Part shown: positions 1 to 9,226 of the stretch, in pieces
Layout of the letters: every line of letters begins with the position of its first letter
How positions within the stretch are numbered: position 1 is the stretch's first letter
Assembly (NCBI GenBank): GCA_045631205.1
Contig: JAZQUI010000021.1
Span: forward strand, 28,398 to 92,397
DNA: 64,000 nt
Direction of reading: 5' to 3'
From: HGM04593 sp045631205
GTDB lineage: Bacteria; Bacteroidota; Bacteroidia; Bacteroidales; Bacteroidaceae
Program-made: the position numbers and the translations under genes
Notes under the pieces: model-generated
Databases searched by the model: none
Told to the model about the DNA's origin: nothing
The model's input: the letters and a program-made list of their open reading frames with translations, nothing else

Positions 1-1286
1 TCCACCGAGTTTTCTATACACCAACGATAGCAGAAATTGAACTTGCCATATTGGAAGTAATTCATCATACCACCGGTTTGTGTAAGGTGAACAACTCCGG
101 GGTGGGCTATATCGGCACTTCCGTCGGGATATTTGAAGGCATCTTCACCGGCACGGCCAAGTTTCAACAATGCCATATTCTTATTCAACACTATTTGACG
201 GGTGGGTACATCAGCATCTTTTGCATAATCAGCAACAGCACTCCAATCCTCGTTCCACATTGCACGATTCTGGCTGTTCTCTATATGAAAATTCTTGTCA
301 TTATACCAATATACAACCGTAAAAGCAACCACCGCCACCGGCAACACATATTGCAGGAGTTTTACCGCGGGAGAGTTTGTCTCATCGTTTGTAAGCGAGC
401 CTTTAAGGAGCGTTAAAAGAAGATACGAAGCCGAAAGCAGAATAAGAGGCAACCAATACTCCATTATACCATCAGGGTACAATGTTTCGCTATAAGTAAC
501 CCATTGATGAATGGGCGTTCCTGCGAAATGTATATGCTCCACAGCCATATTGGCATACACCTTATGGTAGTACCACAATGGCACGCTATACACTACAGAT
601 AGGGCGACAAGGAATGCTACCGCACCAAAAACAACGCGGCGACGCATCTTTATTGTATCGACCAACGCCGACAATGCCATCACAGCCGTTCCTCCCAATG
701 CATACACACCCAAAAGCGGAAAAGCCACAAAAGCCCACAAGAGAGCATACACTCCACGAAGAGCTCCTGCCGGGAGTTTATAACAACCCCATACCGCCAA
801 AAGCGAGAAGAGTGTACCCAAAAGAGCCGTGTAATAGAAGCCCTGCACCTTTATGTAGAATATCCAATACCCCATTTGGGTGGTATAGGCAAGCACAAAG
901 ACAACGGGCAACAACGCCAAAAGCGTCCATTTTGCAGGAATGGCAAAGACTTTCTTTGTCAACCAATACAACGCATACAGCAGCAACACATAGATTGTGG
1001 CTCCCAATAGCGGATAATGGAAGAACTGTATAAAGAAGGTTCCCAAATAAGAAAGGAAACCTGCCGGAAGCGCCACAGCTTCGGTAAAAAATTGCTCCGT
1101 AAAGAGGAAGAGCGATTGCTCGCTCGCCCTGAAAAGAGTGTCGGCATCGTAAGAAACCAGCACACCCCACACGGCAACGAAGAATGCCCAAACGAAATAT
1201 TTAGAGAAACGTGGAAAACCCATTTTAAGCACTTCGGCAAGGCTTTTCATCGTTTTATTCTCCTTTTTGTCAGTGTTTTTTCCCAT
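1..1286 (-). CDS. DUF6057-like polytopic membrane protein (3' end outside window)
   Basis: The minus strand is open from an ATG at 1286 to the window edge (about 428 codons, no stop seen), so the C-terminus is missing. The first 270 or so residues hold many hydrophobic segments (for example WAFFVAVWGVLV, LLGATIYVLLLYALYWL and LLALLPVVFVLAY), followed by a soluble part containing NKNMALLKLG and GGMMNYFQYGKF. This arrangement, a membrane half plus a TPR-like soluble half, is what I recall for the Bacteroidetes-only DUF6057 family, whose function is unknown. A second in-frame ATG lies 12 codons downstream and is an alternative start. It follows aroC by 21 bases on the same strand and is probably the last or a late gene of that operon. 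The family call rests on memory. Confidence 0.7.
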   Translation of the reverse strand, partial: MGKNTDKKENKTMKSLAEVLKMGFPRFSKYFVWAFFVAVWGVLVSYDADTLFRASEQSLFLFTEQFFTEAVALPAGFLSYLGTFFIQFFHYPLLGATIYVLLLYALYWLTKKVFAIPAKWTLLALLPVVFVLAYTTQMGYWIFYIKVQGFYYTALLGTLFSLLAVWGCYKLPAGALRGVYALLWAFVAFPLLGVYALGGTAVMALSALVDTIKMRRRVVFGAVAFLVALSVVYSVPLWYYHKVYANMAVEHIHFAGTPIHQWVTYSETLYPDGIMEYWLPLILLSASYLLLTLLKGSLTNDETNSPAVKLLQYVLPVAVVAFTVVYWYNDKNFHIENSQNRAMWNEDWSAVADYAKDADVPTRQIVLNKNMALLKLGRAGEDAFKYPDGSADIAHPGVVHLTQTGGMMNYFQYGKFNFCYRWCIENSV

Positions 1287-1307
1287 AGTAAAAATTCACA
1301 CTTTATT

Positions 1308-2381
1308 TTAAAAATTTCTTGCACACTGCATCAGATAGTGGTCGAGCAGTACAAGGGCCGCCATAGCCTCAACCACAGGCACTGCGCGCGGCACCACGCA
1401 AGGGTCGTGACGACCACGAGCCTTAACAATTGTCTCCTGCCCGTCGGGCGACACTGTTGGTTGCTCCATCAGAATTGTTGCAACAGGCTTGAAAGCCACA
1501 CGGAAATAGATATCATTTCCATTGGATATACCACCCTGAATACCACCGCTATTGTTGGTACGGGTAGCTATAGCACCATTATCGTTGTAAAAGATATCGT
1601 TCTGCTGCGAACCACGGCCAAAGGCTGCATTAAAACCATTGCCATAATCGAAGCCCTTCGCAGCGTTTATCGACATCATAGCCGATGCCAAAGAACCCGA
1701 TAATTTATCGTACAAAGGCTCGCCAAGGCCCACAGGTACACCTTTCGCCACGCAGGTAACCACACCACCCACGGTGTCGCCATCGCTTTTCACATCGAGA
1801 ATGAGCTTCTCCATAGCCGTAGCCTTTTCCGCATCGGGACAACGTACTACATTGTCCTCTGCCGAAGCAAGGTCATAAGCAGTATAAGGCTTTTCGAGCA
1901 GTATATCGCCCACTTGCGAGGTATAAGCCTGCACCGACACTCCTTTGCTGCGAAGAGCCAACTTAGCAAGAGCACCGGCACACACGCGAACCGCTGTTTC
2001 ACGGGCCGAAGAACGGCCTCCGCCCCTATGGTCGCGTATGCCATATTTCACATCATACACATAGTCGGCGTGAGAAGGACGATAAGCAGTGCGCAGATTA
2101 TCGTAATCGTTGCTGTGATTGTTGGTATTCTTTATAACAAAGGCTATTGGAGTACCGGTAGAACGCCCTTCGAACACTCCCGAAAGGAATTGTACCTCGT
2201 CGGCCTCGTTTCTCGAGGTCGTCACGGCACTCTGCCCGGGGCGACGACGTTGCATCTCCAAACGCACAAAATCCTCATCGATAACCACCCCTGCAGGAAA
2301 GCCATCGAGCACACCACCTATCGCAACTCCGTGCGATTCACCAAAAGTTGTAAGACGCAAAAGCGTTCCAAAACTATTCAT
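1308..2381 (-). CDS. aroC: chorismate synthase
   Basis: Chorismate synthase converts 5-enolpyruvylshikimate-3-phosphate to chorismate with reduced FMN, the last step of the shikimate pathway, in the cytoplasm. The 357-residue protein has the family length and both hallmark regions: GESHG at residues 14-18 and RGGGRSSARET near residues 120-130, where the invariant His and Arg residues contact substrate and flavin. It starts 18 bases after the FKBP gene, and the DUF6057 gene follows, so it looks like part of the etfB-led operon. The shikimate kinase gene aroK is also in this window but far away (55.7 kb), so the pathway genes are scattered. Confidence 0.97.
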   Translation of the reverse strand: MNSFGTLLRLTTFGESHGVAIGGVLDGFPAGVVIDEDFVRLEMQRRRPGQSAVTTSRNEADEVQFLSGVFEGRSTGTPIAFVIKNTNNHSNDYDNLRTAYRPSHADYVYDVKYGIRDHRGGGRSSARETAVRVCAGALAKLALRSKGVSVQAYTSQVGDILLEKPYTAYDLASAEDNVVRCPDAEKATAMEKLILDVKSDGDTVGGVVTCVAKGVPVGLGEPLYDKLSGSLASAMMSINAAKGFDYGNGFNAAFGRGSQQNDIFYNDNGAIATRTNNSGGIQGGISNGNDIYFRVAFKPVATILMEQPTVSPDGQETIVKARGRHDPCVVPRAVPVVEAMAALVLLDHYLMQCARNF

Positions 2382-2399
2382 ACACTATTTCTACAAAAA

Positions 2400-2981
2400 T
2401 CAATGGCAACCGCCACAACCGCTGTCGCAGCCATCGCCACAACCGCCGCCGTTACAACCGCTACAACCGCCGCAACCCTGCTGTGAAGCACGCAAAGCAT
2501 CATAGAACTTCTTCATTTCAGCCTCTGTTGCATTGCGAGAGTCAACCACATTGCCAAAGAACTGCAAGTCGCAACCGGCAAGAGGATGGTTAAAGTCCAT
2601 AACCACCTTGAAAGGTGTAACCTCCTTAACAGTACCAAGGATAGGAGAACCATCGGCACGCATCATCTCAACCACATTACCGGCATAGATATGTGCCGAG
2701 TCGAACTTGCCATCAATAGTAAATACCTCGCGGTCGAAATCCTGAACGTGGTCGGGGTCGTAATCGCCGTAAGCATCGGCCGAGGGAATTGTGAAATCGA
2801 AAGAATCGCCTTTCTTCAAGTCCTTGAGGTTCTCCTCAAAAGCATCGAGTGTATAACCCACGCCCGAAAGAAACTCAAAAGGTTGCTCACGAGTTGTCTT
2901 TTCAACCTCTTCACTCTCGCCGTTGCGGTGAGATATAAGTGTGTACGCTACGCGTATCTTCTTGTTTGTAATATTTTCCAT
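2400..2981 (-). CDS. SlyD-like FKBP-type peptidyl-prolyl cis-trans isomerase with Cys-rich tail
   Basis: The 193-residue protein has the SlyD layout: a split FKBP domain (GVGYTLDAFEENL; KKGDSFDFTIPSADAYGDYD) with the insert-in-flap chaperone domain, then NHPLAGCDLQFFGNV. SlyD proteins speed prolyl isomerisation and act as cytosolic chaperones; the E. coli protein also carries nickel on a His/Cys-rich tail. Here the last 27 or so residues are Gly/Cys-rich, with seven Cys and a terminal His, so a metal-binding role is a reasonable inference. No signal peptide is present. It lies 5 bases downstream of the acyl-CoA dehydrogenase gene and 18 bases upstream of aroC, within the same likely transcript. 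I left out the symbol slyD because orthology is not shown. Confidence 0.9.
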   Translation of the reverse strand: MENITNKKIRVAYTLISHRNGESEEVEKTTREQPFEFLSGVGYTLDAFEENLKDLKKGDSFDFTIPSADAYGDYDPDHVQDFDREVFTIDGKFDSAHIYAGNVVEMMRADGSPILGTVKEVTPFKVVMDFNHPLAGCDLQFFGNVVDSRNATEAEMKKFYDALRASQQGCGGCSGCNGGGCGDGCDSGCGGCH

Positions 2982-2986
2982 ATTCT

Positions 2987-4690
2987 TTATTTTTTGTATT
3001 GTGTTAATAATTCAGGTGTAAAATTCTTTATAAACATTGTGTGGGAAACAACCTCAGCCTCGGCCATTGCCACAAAACGCGCAAGCGAAGAGGTGAAGAG
3101 TTCCTCGTCGGCAGCAGCATCGAGCAACAGCAAAGCCGACATTATGCTATATGCGGCCGTTTCGTAGATGCGACGTGAAAGAAAATCAAGAATTTCCTGA
3201 TTTTCAAACGCCTGCGCCACCTGCAAAGCCTCGTTATAGAGCGCGGACATTGCCACAATGCGCTCTTTAAAAGGTTGAAGAGAGGCAGGAACCTCTGTTG
3301 CAAGGTATTCTTGCAACAACTGTGTATAAAAACCACCTGTGGCATAACGTATAGCAGCCACAACCTGCAACTGGGTGGTACCCTCGTATATCGACGTGAT
3401 GCGCGCATCGCGGTAAAGTCTCTCACAGGTATAGTCGCGCATATAGCCCGAACCACCGTGTACCTGCACCGCGTCGTAGGCATTCTTGTTGGCAATCTCG
3501 CTGGCCATACCTTTCACAATGGGGGTTAGTGCGTCGGCCTTCTTTGAGAAGGATTTTGACTCTAAACGCTCCTCAGGGGTAAGAGTGCGTTCACGGGCCA
3601 AGTCGGCAAACTGATAGTTCATATCCACATTACGCGCAGTTTCGTAAAGAAGACTGCGGGCAGCATCGAGGCGTGCCTGCATTGCACCGAGCATTTCATA
3701 CACCGGCGCAAGGGTTATAATATTCTTGCCAAATTGTTTACGCTCGCGTGCATAGGCAAGAGCCTCTTCGTATGCGGCCTGCGCAAGCGCAACACTCTGT
3801 GTGGCAATGCCCAAACGGGCGCCGTTCATGAGCGACATCACATACTTTATGAGTCCCATCTTGCGACTGCCGCAAAGTTCTGCGGGTGCGTGGTCAAAAA
3901 CAACCTCGCAGGTGGGCGAACCGTGTATACCCATCTTATTTTCTATGCGGCGTGTTTTTATCTTGCCACAACTCTTTTCACAGATGAAGAGAGAAAGACC
4001 GCGACCATCGACACTGCCCTCTTCGCTACGGGCAAGCACCAAGTGAACATCGCTGTCGCCATTGGTAATAAAACGCTTTACACCGTCGAGGTACCAACAG
4101 CCATCCTCCTCGCTGTATGTAGCTTTAAGACGCACACTCTGCAAGTCACTGCCTGCGTCGGGCTCTGTTAAGTCCATTGACATAGTCTCTCCCGCAGAGA
4201 TACGCGGCAAGATGCGCTCGCATTGCTCTGCCGAGCCAAAATTATATATTGTTTCGGCACAGTCCTGCAAGCCCCAAAGGTTACCGAAGGCTGCGTCGGC
4301 ACGGCAAACGACATCCTGCACCATAGTAAAGACTGCAACAGGGAAGTTTAGACCGCCGAATTTACGGGGAAGAGATACTCCCATAAGCCCCGCTTGACGA
4401 AAAAGTGTCATATTCTCTTCGGTTGCAGGAGCGTATTTCACACGCCCGTTTTCGAGCGACGGCCCCTCCTCCTCGGTGCGTGCCGCGTTGGGAGCAACCA
4501 CCTCGGCACAAAGCTCGCCAACAAGTTTCAGAACCTCTTCATATCCCTTGCAAGCCTCCTCAAAGTTCACTGGAGCATAATTGTACTCGCCACACTCTGC
4601 AAAACCGCGCTCCTTCATCGCAACAATACGTTGCAGAAGAGGGTGCTTCAAATAGTGCTGTAATGCTTTATTGTCGCTATAGTAGTTCAT
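2987..4690 (-). CDS. acyl-CoA dehydrogenase (long, with C-terminal extension)
   Basis: This FAD enzyme should oxidise an acyl-CoA to the 2,3-enoyl-CoA and pass electrons to the electron-transfer flavoprotein encoded just upstream. The sequence shows the family FAD and substrate segments (MDLTEPDAGSDLQSV, GIHGSPTCEVVFD, ARERKQFGK, VHGGSGYMRDY) and the catalytic glutamate in IYEGT near residue 436. At 567 residues it is longer than the usual 380; the extra C-terminal helical part of about 120 residues is seen in a Bacteroidetes and proteobacterial subgroup. Its ATG overlaps the etfA stop (ATGA), which indicates translational coupling. Substrate chain length cannot be read from sequence. Confidence 0.94.
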   Translation of the reverse strand: MNYYSDNKALQHYLKHPLLQRIVAMKERGFAECGEYNYAPVNFEEACKGYEEVLKLVGELCAEVVAPNAARTEEEGPSLENGRVKYAPATEENMTLFRQAGLMGVSLPRKFGGLNFPVAVFTMVQDVVCRADAAFGNLWGLQDCAETIYNFGSAEQCERILPRISAGETMSMDLTEPDAGSDLQSVRLKATYSEEDGCWYLDGVKRFITNGDSDVHLVLARSEEGSVDGRGLSLFICEKSCGKIKTRRIENKMGIHGSPTCEVVFDHAPAELCGSRKMGLIKYVMSLMNGARLGIATQSVALAQAAYEEALAYARERKQFGKNIITLAPVYEMLGAMQARLDAARSLLYETARNVDMNYQFADLARERTLTPEERLESKSFSKKADALTPIVKGMASEIANKNAYDAVQVHGGSGYMRDYTCERLYRDARITSIYEGTTQLQVVAAIRYATGGFYTQLLQEYLATEVPASLQPFKERIVAMSALYNEALQVAQAFENQEILDFLSRRIYETAAYSIMSALLLLDAAADEELFTSSLARFVAMAEAEVVSHTMFIKNFTPELLTQYKK

Positions 4691-5712
4691 TTTTTCTGCT
4701 GATAATAGGTTATAATTTGCGGAATAATATCTTCAACCCTGCCTGTAACTACATAGTCAGCAATGGCGTTGATGGGCGCGTCGGGGTCGTTGTTTATCGA
4801 TATTATGATTCCGCTCTCCTGCATTCCCGCAATGTGTTGCACCTGTCCCGAAATTCCACAAGCAAAATAGACTTTCGGACGTATGGTTAGACCTGTCTGC
4901 CCTACCTGACGGTCGTGTGTTGTGTAACCGGCATCAACCGCTGCGCGGGTGGCACCAACCTCGCCGTGCAAAAGACGCGCAAGGGTAAAGAGCATCTCAA
5001 AGTTCTCTTTACTGCCCATACCATAACCACCGGCAACCACGATAGGCGCATTTTTAAGATTGTTGTCGGCAGGTTTCACGTGACGCTCCACCACCGAAAC
5101 AATAAAATCGGCTTCACTCACATAGTCGGAAACATTGTGTTCCACAACATTGCCACGATAATCGTTGTCACGCACCACATTCAAGGGCATAACACCCTCG
5201 CGCACTGTTGCCATCTGCGGGCGATGATAGGGGTTCACAATGGTTGCCACAATGTTGCCACCAAAGGCGGGGCGTATCTGATAGAGCAAATCCTTAACCG
5301 TCATTCCCGCTTTTTTGTCTTCGTAATCACCAATTTCAAGCGAAGTACAATCGGCGGTAAGGCCGCAGTGCAATTCGGCGGTGATGCGGGGAGCAAGGTC
5401 GCGACCTGTAACCGTAGCTCCCAAAAGGAATATCTGATAATCGTTCTCTCTCACCAACTTGCACAGAGCCGAGGCGTGGGGCAAAGTTGTGTAAGGCGAC
5501 AAACGGTTGTCATCGAAAATATGCAAGGTATCCACACCATAGGGGAACACCTGTGCGGCAACACTCTGCAAACCCGAGCCCAAAGCCACAGCTTCGAGTT
5601 GCACGCCCAATTTATCGGCCAGACGACGTCCCTCGCTCAATAGTTCGAGGCTCACAGGAGCAACCCTTGCTTCGTCAAGCTCGCAATATACCAAAATATT
5701 GTTCATAGTCAT
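4687..5712 (-). CDS. etfA: electron transfer flavoprotein subunit alpha
   Basis: EtfA binds FAD and, with EtfB, accepts electrons from acyl-CoA dehydrogenase. The 341-residue protein has the N-terminal alpha/beta domain and the C-terminal FAD-binding domain, with the motif run GGYGMGSKENFE, DAGYTTHDRQVGQTG and FACGISGQVQHIAGMQ, then SINNDPDAPI. Its ATG overlaps the etfB stop by one base (TAATG), and its stop overlaps the dehydrogenase start, so all three are translated together. A second ATG two codons in (MNNILVYC) may be the real start. Confidence 0.96.
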   Translation of the reverse strand: MTMNNILVYCELDEARVAPVSLELLSEGRRLADKLGVQLEAVALGSGLQSVAAQVFPYGVDTLHIFDDNRLSPYTTLPHASALCKLVRENDYQIFLLGATVTGRDLAPRITAELHCGLTADCTSLEIGDYEDKKAGMTVKDLLYQIRPAFGGNIVATIVNPYHRPQMATVREGVMPLNVVRDNDYRGNVVEHNVSDYVSEADFIVSVVERHVKPADNNLKNAPIVVAGGYGMGSKENFEMLFTLARLLHGEVGATRAAVDAGYTTHDRQVGQTGLTIRPKVYFACGISGQVQHIAGMQESGIIISINNDPDAPINAIADYVVTGRVEDIIPQIITYYQQKK

Positions 5713-6584
5713 TACCCTATCGTATGGTTGGACAAAAGTTCTGCAACAAGTGATTTTACATCTTCACTTTCGGCAGAATAGCGTTTACTCTCTTTCGCTT
5801 TAAAAACGATATTGTTCACAGCTTTCACTCGTGTGGGAGAACCCGAAAGGCCGCAACGCGAAGCGTCGCCCTCAATGTCGGCAAGCGACCACTCTTTAAT
5901 GGTGAGAGCCTCATCCAACGCAGCCTGTGCCTGGTAAAGATAACCTTCGGAAGCCTGCTCTGCAGCAGTTGCCGCACGGTGGAAACGCAGCATACGGTAA
6001 GCGTTGCGAGGACGACAAGATGCAGCCGAACCCTCTACCGTGAGCAAAAGAGGCAGCGGTGCTTTAACCAGTTCCGAGCCATTCTCCACAGAACGCTCAA
6101 CAAGCATAAAGCCCTCTTCAAACCCCACAACCCTGCGTACACAGGTCACCTGTGGGAGTGAAAGCATTTGAGCCACCTGCGGGCCCACCTGTGCCGTATC
6201 GCCATCGATAGCCTGACGACCGCAAAGCACAATGTCGGGAGTACCAAGCTTGCGTATTGCAGTAGAAAGCGCGTACGAGGTTGCCAGAGTATCGGCACCT
6301 GCAAATGCCATATCGGACAGAAGAACCACATCGTCGGCACCACGATACAAAGCTTCACGCAACAAGTCGGCCGCACGTTTGGGGCCCATTGTCAACACAG
6401 TCACTTTGCTGCCGGGATTTGTCTCTTTTATTCGCAAAGCCTGCTCAAGGGCACAAAGGTCGTCGGGGTTGAAAACCGCCGGCAGAGCCGAACGGTTCAC
6501 TGTACCGTCGGCATTCATTGCCTGCGAACCCACGTTTCGTGTGTCGGGCACCTGCTTTGCCAAAACTATAATATTCAAATTCAT
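5712..6584 (-). CDS. etfB: electron transfer flavoprotein subunit beta
   Basis: EtfB is the AMP-binding partner of EtfA. The protein starts with the conserved NIIVLAKQVPDTRN and contains GPKRAADLLREALYRGADD and CGRQAIDGDTAQVGPQ, the nucleotide-binding and recognition regions. I chose the ATG at 6584 (another lies at 6590) because the family begins there and because a good -7 box at 6658-6665 places transcription start downstream of the upstream in-frame ATG at 6677. It is the first gene of the operon. The dedicated EtfB-EtfA-dehydrogenase set implies either fatty-acid or amino-acid-derived acyl-CoA oxidation, or flavin-based bifurcation; the sequence does not decide between these. Confidence 0.95.
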   Translation of the reverse strand: MNLNIIVLAKQVPDTRNVGSQAMNADGTVNRSALPAVFNPDDLCALEQALRIKETNPGSKVTVLTMGPKRAADLLREALYRGADDVVLLSDMAFAGADTLATSYALSTAIRKLGTPDIVLCGRQAIDGDTAQVGPQVAQMLSLPQVTCVRRVVGFEEGFMLVERSVENGSELVKAPLPLLLTVEGSAASCRPRNAYRMLRFHRAATAAEQASEGYLYQAQAALDEALTIKEWSLADIEGDASRCGLSGSPTRVKAVNNIVFKAKESKRYSAESEDVKSLVAELLSNHTIG

Positions 6585-6657
6585 ATGCATTGTTTTTTTG
6601 TGATTTCCCTCACGCGAAAGCAACTGCCCCGCAAAAAAGGGAACCCCATATTTTGTG

Positions 6658-6665
6658 CAAAGATA
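6658..6665 (-). promoter_or_regulatory. promoter -7 box for etfB operon
   Basis: The minus strand reads TATCTTTG, an exact match to the Bacteroidetes -7 consensus TAnnTTTG, with a TTG about 19 bases upstream. It sits 74 bases before the chosen etfB start and supports it. The GH5 promoter lies close by in the opposite direction, so the intergenic region is divergent. Confidence 0.6.
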
Positions 6666-6790
6666 AAAATTGTTCACAAAAAGTCAATGATTAAGCCGAG
6701 AAAATGCCGTTTTACACATTATTAAATGAAACAACAGAAGAAACGCACCACAAAATCAACAATAAAATTCATTAAATGGATACAATTTCC

Positions 6791-6798
6791 TATCTTCG
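6791..6798 (+). promoter_or_regulatory. promoter -7 box for the mannosidase operon
   Basis: TATCTTCG, one mismatch from TAnnTTTG, lies 28 bases before the ATG of the GH5 gene. No clear -33 TTTG is visible at the right distance. Confidence 0.45.
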
Positions 6799-6825
6799 CA
6801 AAACAGCCCTTAAAAGCACTTGAAA

Positions 6826-8109
6826 ATGATAAAGAAAATACTTTTGGCAGCAGCAATAGCCCTGCTCTTCACACACGCCTGCACCAACGGCAACAAACAG
6901 TTTGTCAGCACCAACGGTACAAAACTCATAAAAGACGGTAAAGAATACAATTTCATCGGTACAAATTTATGGTATGCCACAATACTTGCTTCGGAAGGCA
7001 GTGGCGGCGACCGCGAACGTTTCGGCCGAGAACTCGACAACCTTAAAGCACTGGGTATAAACAATCTGCGCATTCTTGCAGGCCCCGACGCAGGCAGCAT
7101 TCTCGCCAACCCGGCAAAACCATACCTGCAAACAGCCCCCGGCGCACTCAACGACACATTGCTTCAAGGACTCGACTACACACTCGCCGAACTTGAAAAA
7201 CGCGATATGACTGCGGTAATATACCTGAACAACGCATGGGACTGGAGCGGCGGCTATGGTTTCTACCTCAAAGAGTGCGGTTACGGCGACTCACCAAACA
7301 CAGCCGAGGATGGCGGCTACGACAGATATGTGGAATATTCGGCAAACTTTTCGCGATGCGAAAAAGCACAGGCGATGTACTACGATTTTATCAAGCAGAT
7401 TGTAGGGCGCAAGAACAGCATCACCCAACGCTACTACAAGGATGAGCCTGCAATAATGTCATGGCAACTTTGCAACGAGCCACGTCCCTTTGCCAAAGAT
7501 ACAAAAGAGAACTTTGCACAGTGGATTGCACAAGCCGCAAGTATCATAAAAGGCATCGACCCCAACCACCTCGTCTCCACCGGCAGCGAAGGTTACATTG
7601 GCTGTGAGGCCGATAAGGAGTTGTGCGAGCGCATACACGCCGACAAGAACATAGACTACCTTACAATGCACATATGGCCTGTAAACTGGGGATGGGCTTC
7701 GCGCGAGAACCCCGACGAAGGAGTTACACGAGCCTGCGAAAAGAGCAAACGATACATCGACGAACACATAACCCTTGCAACAAAACTCGACAAGCCCCTT
7801 GTAATAGAGGAATTCGGCTACCCGCGCGAAGGGAATAAAGCCGGTTGCGGCATACCTACAGAAAGTCGCGACACATTTTACCGGTTCATCTTTGGCGAAG
7901 TTATAAAGAGCATCGCCGACAACGGCCCCATAGCCGGCTGCAACTTTTGGGGATGGGGCGGCAGCGGACGCCCACGAGAACTTGTGTGGCAAGAGGGCGA
8001 CGACTATTTGTGCGACCCGCCCCACGAACCTCAGGGCTGGTACTCGGTATTCGACAACGATACAACCACAACCGCAATAATAGCAGAATTTACAGAAACA
8101 ATAAAATAA
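6826..8109 (+). CDS. GH5 endo-beta-mannanase, lipoprotein
   Basis: This is a clan-A glycoside hydrolase of family GH5, closest by eye to the mannanase subfamily GH5_7, which cuts beta-1,4-mannan internally. The protein opens with a lipoprotein signal (hydrophobic stretch then HAC, Cys near residue 19), so it is probably anchored in the membrane, perhaps at the surface. The acid/base glutamate is in CNEPR near residue 218, and the nucleophile is the Glu before Phe-Gly in VIEEFGYPR near residue 329. MHIWPVNWGW is typical of the mannanase group. An upstream in-frame TTG (6820) gives two extra residues; the ATG at 6826 is better. It heads an operon with a ROK kinase and two GH92 enzymes. Substrate (plant mannan or another glycan) is inferred. 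Confidence 0.88.
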   Translation: MIKKILLAAAIALLFTHACTNGNKQFVSTNGTKLIKDGKEYNFIGTNLWYATILASEGSGGDRERFGRELDNLKALGINNLRILAGPDAGSILANPAKPYLQTAPGALNDTLLQGLDYTLAELEKRDMTAVIYLNNAWDWSGGYGFYLKECGYGDSPNTAEDGGYDRYVEYSANFSRCEKAQAMYYDFIKQIVGRKNSITQRYYKDEPAIMSWQLCNEPRPFAKDTKENFAQWIAQAASIIKGIDPNHLVSTGSEGYIGCEADKELCERIHADKNIDYLTMHIWPVNWGWASRENPDEGVTRACEKSKRYIDEHITLATKLDKPLVIEEFGYPREGNKAGCGIPTESRDTFYRFIFGEVIKSIADNGPIAGCNFWGWGGSGRPRELVWQEGDDYLCDPPHEPQGWYSVFDNDTTTTAIIAEFTETIK

Positions 8110-8116
8110 CCACCCT

Positions 8117-9226
8117 ATGTACACAAAAGACAACCGCATAGTAGCCACACTCGACGCAGGTGGCACAAACTTTGTTTTCGGAGCAATGCAGGCCGGAGAA
8201 TTCATTACACCGCCCATTACCATACCCTCACAAGCGCACAACCTTGACCTCTGCCTGCAGAATATGGTCAACGGCTTCTCGCAGATAATTTCCAACCTCC
8301 AGGAAAAACCCGTCGCCATAAGTTTTGCCTTTCCCGGCCCTGCCGACTACCCAAACGGCATCATCGGCGGCTACCTGCCCAACTTCCCCTCATTCCGCGA
8401 AGGTGTTGCGCTTAAAGCATTTCTCGAAAGCAAGTTCGGAATACCGGTGTACATAAACAACGACGGCGACCTTTTTGCATACGGAGAGGCTCTTTGCGGC
8501 ACCTTGCCCGAAATTAACCGCCGACTCAAAGAGGCCGGCTCGACAAAGCAATACAAGAACCTAATTGGCTACACATTGGGTACAGGTTTTGGTATAGGAG
8601 TAGTTATCGACGGCAGACTAAACCGTGGCGACAACTCCTGCGTGGAAACCTTCTGCCTGCCACATAAAGGTCACCCCGAAATAATTGTGGAAGAGGGTGT
8701 TGCCATACGCGCCATAAAGCGCATATATGGTGAAAAGACAGGTAACCCCAACCACGGGCTCTCGCCGAAGGATATCTGTGAAATTGCCGACGGCACACGC
8801 GAAGGCGATATTGCAGCCGCACGCGAGACCTTTGCCGAAGTTGGAAAAACCGCCGGCGCAGCCATTGCCACAGCCGTAACCATAATAGACGGACTTGTGG
8901 TTATTGGCGGTGGAATTTCTGCAGCAAGCCACTGGATTATGCCTGCACTCATTGAAGAGATGCGCTCTAAAATGCACACCTTTGCAGGTGATGAACTGAA
9001 CCTCGTGCAAATGAGTGTTTACAACCTTGAAAACCCCGATGAATTCGAGCTTTTTGCAAAAGGCGAAGCTAAAAAGATAAAGGTTTACGGGCAAGAGAAA
9101 TATGTCGATTACGACCACCACAAACGCACCGGAATAGCCATCTCCAAACTTGGTGCAAGCAAGGCTGTTTCAGTGGGAGCATACGCCTTCGCTCTCAGCG
9201 AACTCGACAAAAACAACTCCAAATGA
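8117..9226 (+). CDS. ROK-family sugar kinase
   Basis: ROK proteins with ATP-binding and sugar-binding halves phosphorylate hexoses in the cytoplasm. Visible motifs are LDAGGTNFVFG near residue 12 (phosphate loop), the catalytic Asp in NNDGD, GTGFGIGVV, and VIGGGIS near the C-terminus. The usual ROK zinc motif CxCGxxGCxE is degenerate here (VETFCLPHKGHPE), so the zinc site is probably absent or altered. There is no HTH domain, so it is a kinase and not a repressor. At 369 residues it is somewhat long, with an insertion late in the protein. Its place among mannosidases suggests mannose (or fructose/glucose) as substrate. Its stop overlaps the next ATG (ATGA). Confidence 0.88.
   Translation: MYTKDNRIVATLDAGGTNFVFGAMQAGEFITPPITIPSQAHNLDLCLQNMVNGFSQIISNLQEKPVAISFAFPGPADYPNGIIGGYLPNFPSFREGVALKAFLESKFGIPVYINNDGDLFAYGEALCGTLPEINRRLKEAGSTKQYKNLIGYTLGTGFGIGVVIDGRLNRGDNSCVETFCLPHKGHPEIIVEEGVAIRAIKRIYGEKTGNPNHGLSPKDICEIADGTREGDIAAARETFAEVGKTAGAAIATAVTIIDGLVVIGGGISAASHWIMPALIEEMRSKMHTFAGDELNLVQMSVYNLENPDEFELFAKGEAKKIKVYGQEKYVDYDHHKRTGIAISKLGASKAVSVGAYAFALSELDKNNSK

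Noticed and set aside
6585..6677. Upstream extension of etfB by 31 codons
   Set aside because: The added residues are not in the family, and the promoter -7 box lies between the upstream ATG and the chosen start.
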